Assembly (NCBI GenBank): GCA_903831545.1
Contig: CAIKYI010000710.1
Coordinates: 1 to 8,184, forward strand
Length of the DNA: 8,184 nt
Direction: 5' to 3'
From: an uncultured Methylobacter sp.
Lineage (GTDB): Bacteria; Pseudomonadota; Gammaproteobacteria; Methylococcales; Methylomonadaceae
Shown here: positions 5,751 to 8,184 of the stretch, in pieces
Position numbering within the stretch: position 1 is the stretch's first letter
Layout of the letters: each line of letters begins with the position of its first letter
Notes under the pieces: generated by a model
What the model saw: the letters and a program-made list of their open reading frames with translations, nothing else
What the model was told of the DNA's origin: nothing
Database searches by the model: none
Program-made: the position numbers and the translations under genes

Positions 5751-5902
5751 ATGAACCGTAAACCCTACGTCACCCAGACGGACATCGACTCAAGCCCAGT
5801 AGTTTCATGACTTGATGGATGTCGGTTCTTGACTGTTACAAGGACTACAACTCCCCTGCCCTGTTTGATCGGGTTACTTTATTTAAAAATCGGAAAACTA
5901 TC
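5751..5902 (+). pseudogene. Possible decayed small ORF between the 173-aa gene and the integrase
   Basis: An ATG at 5751 opens a 19-codon frame (MNRKPYVTQTDIDSSPVVS) that ends at 5808-5810. Protein-like sequence then seems to continue in other frames: FHDLMDVGS around 5802-5831, and SVLDCYKDYNSPALFDRV with TLFKNRKTI from 5822 to 5902 in the integrase frame. Read together these could be one small gene broken by frameshifts, or simply chance. The AGGA before the ATG at 5751 is only 1 nt away, which is too close for efficient initiation. Confidence is low. Confidence 0.25.
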
Positions 5903-7123
5903 ATGATCACTAAATTTAAATTCACCCAGAAAAATATTGCCGCTTTACCGCCTCACGTCAAAGACTCCAAATCCACCGACCAAGAGTACAGTGACACACT
6001 TGTTTCAGGCTTGAAGCTGTTGGTCGGGAAATCCGGCAACAAAAAATTCCTGTTTCGCTATTCTTTGAGATCTCGCAAGTGTTCCACCGCTTTGGGCAGT
6101 TTCGGAGCACTCACCGTTGATGAAGCCAGAATTATCGCCAACCAACATAAAGCTTTGGTGTCGCAAGGTCGTGATCCCAAGCAGGAACGGGATGACTTCA
6201 AAAGCCGCATCAGTTTCGGTGACTTCGTTTCAAAACATTACTTACCGCACATCACAACTTACAAAAGGAGTATCGCCAGTGATGAATCTAAACTACGATT
6301 GTATTTACTGCCCAAGTTCGGTCATGCACCTTTGTCGGACATCAGCACCCAAAACATACAGAGCTACCACAACCACTTACGTGTCACTTTATCACCGGCC
6401 ACCGCCAATCGTCACTTAGCTTTACTGCATCATATAAGTTCTTCGGCGCTGAATTGGGGTTATGTTGAAAAGAACGTGTGTAAGGGCATCAGTAAGTTTC
6501 AGGAGAACAACAAGTACCAACGATTCCTGAGCAATGACGAGATTCGACGCCTGTTTTCGGCCGCTGACGATGATGAAAACACCTATGCGGCGGCTTATGT
6601 CAAAATACTGCTGTTGACGGGTGTACGTCGTAGTGAAGGTTTAGGTATGAAATGGGAGCATTTGCAATTGAGCGGCATTAAGAAACAATGGTATCTGCCT
6701 CACACCAAATCGGGCAAATCGAGATACGTCATCTTAAATCCTATGTCGGTGCATATTTTGGAACACTTATCCAAAGTACGGAATAATCCTTATGTGTTTG
6801 TGGGTAAAATTGAAGGTCAACCCATACAGAACCCCATCAAGGCTTTCAAACGTATGGTTGAACGTGCGGGACTGGAGTCAAGCCTGCGCTGTCATGACTT
6901 GAGACATACCCACGCAAGTTTGATCATCAACAATGGTGGTTCGCTATTTGACGTACAAGCGGCACTGGCTCACGCCAATTCCAGCATTTCGGAAAGGTAT
7001 GCGCACCTAAGTGAAGAGACTCGTCAGAAAACGAGCTACAACATTTCAACGGTGATCACGGGGGCCATCAACGGTGCACAAGTGGAGTCCGGTCGTGGTC
7101 GTTCAGTTGGGAGATTGGTGTAA
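5903..7123 (+). CDS. int: Tyrosine recombinase (site-specific integrase)
   Basis: This 406-aa enzyme catalyses integration and excision of the element at its attachment sites. The ATG at 5903 is chosen because the Arm-binding domain starts here and a GGA lies 8 nt upstream; an in-frame ATG at 5819 would add 28 residues unlike integrase N-termini. Residues about 1-95 are the arm-type DNA-binding domain (DTLVSGLKLLVGKSGNKKFL, then TVDEAR). Residues about 103-195 form the SAM-like core-binding domain. The catalytic domain shows R242 (LLTGVRRSE), K269 (HTKSGKSRYV), H331 and R334 (HDLRHTHASL), H357 (LAHANS) and the nucleophile Y366 (SERYAHLS). All expected active-site residues are present, so it is probably functional. 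It is of the P4/island integrase type, which often targets tRNA genes, but it is about 1 kb from the tRNA-Phe and reads towards it. Confidence 0.95.
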   Translation: MITKFKFTQKNIAALPPHVKDSKSTDQEYSDTLVSGLKLLVGKSGNKKFLFRYSLRSRKCSTALGSFGALTVDEARIIANQHKALVSQGRDPKQERDDFKSRISFGDFVSKHYLPHITTYKRSIASDESKLRLYLLPKFGHAPLSDISTQNIQSYHNHLRVTLSPATANRHLALLHHISSSALNWGYVEKNVCKGISKFQENNKYQRFLSNDEIRRLFSAADDDENTYAAAYVKILLLTGVRRSEGLGMKWEHLQLSGIKKQWYLPHTKSGKSRYVILNPMSVHILEHLSKVRNNPYVFVGKIEGQPIQNPIKAFKRMVERAGLESSLRCHDLRHTHASLIINNGGSLFDVQAALAHANSSISERYAHLSEETRQKTSYNISTVITGAINGAQVESGRGRSVGRLV

Positions 7124-7149
7124 GCTAGGTTGTTTTATTGTTCAATGTG

Positions 7150-7171
7150 GAGGCTTGATGGCAAGGGCCTC
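7150..7171 (+). terminator. Weak hairpin after the integrase gene
   Basis: GAGGC at 7150-7154 pairs with GCCTC at 7167-7171, with an inner TTG/CAA pairing. It lies 26 nt after the integrase stop. The sequence after it is only moderately T-rich, so termination is possible but not strongly supported. Confidence 0.3.
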
Positions 7172-7214
7172 TGTTGTTAATGTATTTGTTGTGGTTGTAT
7201 AAATAAAATACAAT

Positions 7215-7242
7215 TTGCAATAATCTGTTTAGTGGCTATATT
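7215..7242 (+). promoter_or_regulatory. Candidate promoter of the toxin-antitoxin operon
   Basis: TTGCAA at 7215-7220 (4 of 6 to the -35 consensus) is separated by 16 nt from TATATT at 7237-7242 (5 of 6 to the -10 consensus). The predicted start, near 7249, falls in the perfect palindrome at 7244-7255. This fits an autoregulated operon promoter. Confidence 0.5.
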
Positions 7243-7243
7243 A

Positions 7244-7255
7244 TAACAATTGTTA
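7244..7255. promoter_or_regulatory. 12-bp perfect palindrome, candidate antitoxin operator
   Basis: TAACAATTGTTA reads the same on both strands. It covers the predicted transcription start and is 23 nt before the antitoxin start codon. Antitoxins of the MazE/AbrB fold commonly bind palindromes over their own promoter as dimers, so this is the natural operator candidate. It is AT-rich and short, so chance is not excluded. Confidence 0.5.
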
Positions 7256-7278
7256 AAACATGAATCTGGGATACTTAT

Positions 7279-7503
7279 ATGCATACTCTTAAACTGACAC
7301 AAATTGGCAATTCGGTCGGATTGATTTTACCCAAGGAAGTCTTAGTACGGTTAAAGCTTGTCAAAGGTGATACCGTATTTCTAACCGATGCACCTGGAGC
7401 GGTCACAATTACACCACACGACCCCAGTTTTGAAGAACAACTGGAAATCGGTCGTGAATTTATGCGTGAGTATCGTGATACCTTTAACGCATTAGCAAAA
7501 TAA
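7279..7503 (+). CDS. AbrB/MazE-family antitoxin
   Basis: The 74-aa protein has the swapped-hairpin DNA-binding domain of the AbrB/MazE/SpoVT family at about residues 3-47: LKLTQIGNSVGLILPKEVL, then LVKGDTVFLTD and AVTITPHD. The C-terminal tail (FEEQLEIGREFMREYRDTFN) is an amphipathic, charged segment of the kind that wraps the partner toxin. The ATG at 7279 has GGGA at 7268-7271 with 7-nt spacing. Its stop is 2 nt before the toxin start, so the pair is translationally coupled. It should neutralise the Doc-like toxin and repress the operon, probably through the palindrome at 7244-7255. The third codon positions look richer in A and T than in the genes to the left, hinting at a separate origin. 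Confidence 0.9.
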   Translation: MHTLKLTQIGNSVGLILPKEVLVRLKLVKGDTVFLTDAPGAVTITPHDPSFEEQLEIGREFMREYRDTFNALAK

Positions 7504-7505
7504 TT

Positions 7506-7898
7506 ATGCAGCAATGGCGTTGGATTGATAAACAATTATTACTCATGTTACACGATGAAAGCCTGACATTACATGGTGGAGCATCGGGTATTCGTGATGA
7601 AGGCTTATTAGATTCGGCCTTAAGTCGCGCAGTCAACTTGGCGCACTATGAGGAGCCGGATTATGCAGATTTAGCTGCAGCCTACGCGGTTGGATTAGCT
7701 AAAAATCATCCCTTTGTTGATGGTAATAAACGTGTTGCCTTTTTGGCGGTGGGTTTGTTTTTGGGATTGAACGGATACAAACTTATAGCGACTCAAGTAG
7801 ATGCAACACTTACTATTCAGGCAATTGCTGGCAGTCAACTATTAGAGGCTGACTTTGCTGTATGGGTACGTTCAAATTCATCCAAAAAAGATCACTGA
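7506..7898 (+). CDS. doc: Doc-type toxin of the Fic family (death-on-curing)
   Basis: The 130-aa length fits Doc. The Fic core motif is HPFVDGNKR (residues 68-76), matching HxFx(D/E)GNKR, with H68 as the catalytic base. The N-terminal HGGASGIRDEGLLDSALSRA (residues 23-42) is the other Doc signature. In Doc proteins this active site phosphorylates elongation factor EF-Tu and halts translation (family knowledge). The start at 7506 has no clear Shine-Dalgarno sequence and probably depends on coupling to the antitoxin stop 2 nt upstream. The partner is a MazE/AbrB-type antitoxin and not the classical Phd type; this pairing is known in bacterial genomes. The motif and length look intact. Confidence 0.93.
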   Translation: MQQWRWIDKQLLLMLHDESLTLHGGASGIRDEGLLDSALSRAVNLAHYEEPDYADLAAAYAVGLAKNHPFVDGNKRVAFLAVGLFLGLNGYKLIATQVDATLTIQAIAGSQLLEADFAVWVRSNSSKKDH

Positions 7899-8059
7899 TT
7901 GATGAAGCAGAAATTCACGGGTATGAAGCTAATGGCATTGGCAAATCCACTCCGGTCACTGTCTTGTCCATTGAAACACCGATGAAGCCTTTTTGGTTAC
8001 ACCTCGATGTAGCCACCCCGGAAACTGTACCGGAGCTTTTTAGTATATTAAACTACTAA
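7862..8059 (+). CDS. Doubtful 65-aa ORF overlapping the end of doc
   Basis: This frame overlaps the last 37 nt of doc and continues to TAA at 8057-8059. The part past doc (ENGIGKSTPV-like region, then FWLHLDVATPETVPELFSIL) has protein-like composition. However, there is no ribosome binding site at usable distance (GAGG 7845-7848 is 13 nt away) and no recognisable family. It might be the remnant of a longer gene, or chance open frame between doc and the tRNA. Confidence 0.25.
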   Translation: MGTFKFIQKRSLIDEAEIHGYEANGIGKSTPVTVLSIETPMKPFWLHLDVATPETVPELFSILNY

Positions 8060-8103
8060 TCAAGTGCCTTAATCGATTCTAATAGCCGTCTTTGTGTAGT
8101 GCG

Positions 8104-8179
<76 letters not shown>

Positions 8180-8184
8180 TACAA

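Noticed and set aside
5829..5857. Integrase promoter with -35 TTGACT
   Set aside because: No acceptable -10 element lies at 15-19 nt spacing.
7988..8045. Terminator after doc
   Set aside because: A CCGG-based stem followed by a short T-run exists near 8015-8042, but the stem is only four perfect pairs with a mismatch; too weak to list.

Overview
The window looks like part of a mobile genomic island in a gammaproteobacterium of moderate GC content; a species cannot be named from the sequence. The evidence is a tyrosine recombinase, a self-contained primase-ATPase replication protein, a KlcA/ArdB antirestriction protein, several small unrecognised genes of the accessory type, and a toxin-antitoxin pair. 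The far right end holds a tRNA-Phe gene that is probably core chromosome. No ribosomal, metabolic or structural phage gene is visible.

Layout. At 3-74 is the C-terminal end of an unknown glycine-rich gene, followed by a strong intrinsic terminator at 140-171. From 194 to 1516 a plus-strand cluster encodes a 126-aa unknown protein, a 56-aa membrane protein, a 44-aa peptide and a KlcA/ArdB protein, all with recognisable ribosome binding sites. Between 1535 and 1661 lies a mirrored repeat module. The 868-aa primase-ATPase runs on the minus strand from 4371 to 1765, convergent with klcA, and has a 36-bp inverted repeat just after its stop. Upstream of the primase are a promoter, a leader of about 160 nt with small hairpins, and an AT-rich tract. 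A second copy of the mirrored module follows at 4680-4799, then three 20-bp-spaced repeats at 4823-4882. The plus strand then encodes a 173-aa unknown protein (5184-5705), a tyrosine integrase (5903-7123), and a MazE/AbrB-type antitoxin with a Doc/Fic toxin (7279-7898). tRNA-Phe(GAA) closes the window at 8104-8179.

The most interesting feature is the pair of mirrored modules that bracket the primase gene. Each has three 9-bp repeats (consensus near AAAGSYGGT), a central loop, and three inverted 9-bp repeats. A 15-bp box containing GACA sits exactly 11 nt outside each repeat array. The same geometry in both copies, about 3.1 kb apart, suggests binding sites for the neighbouring replication protein. 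This would be a two-site replication origin comparable in plan to the ori/crr pair of satellite phage P4.

How the parts may work together (inference): the integrase inserts and excises the element, the primase-ATPase and twin modules replicate the excised form, KlcA/ArdB protects incoming DNA from type I restriction, and the toxin-antitoxin pair stabilises the element if it belongs to it. The element ends are not visible: no duplicate of the tRNA 3' end occurs in the window.
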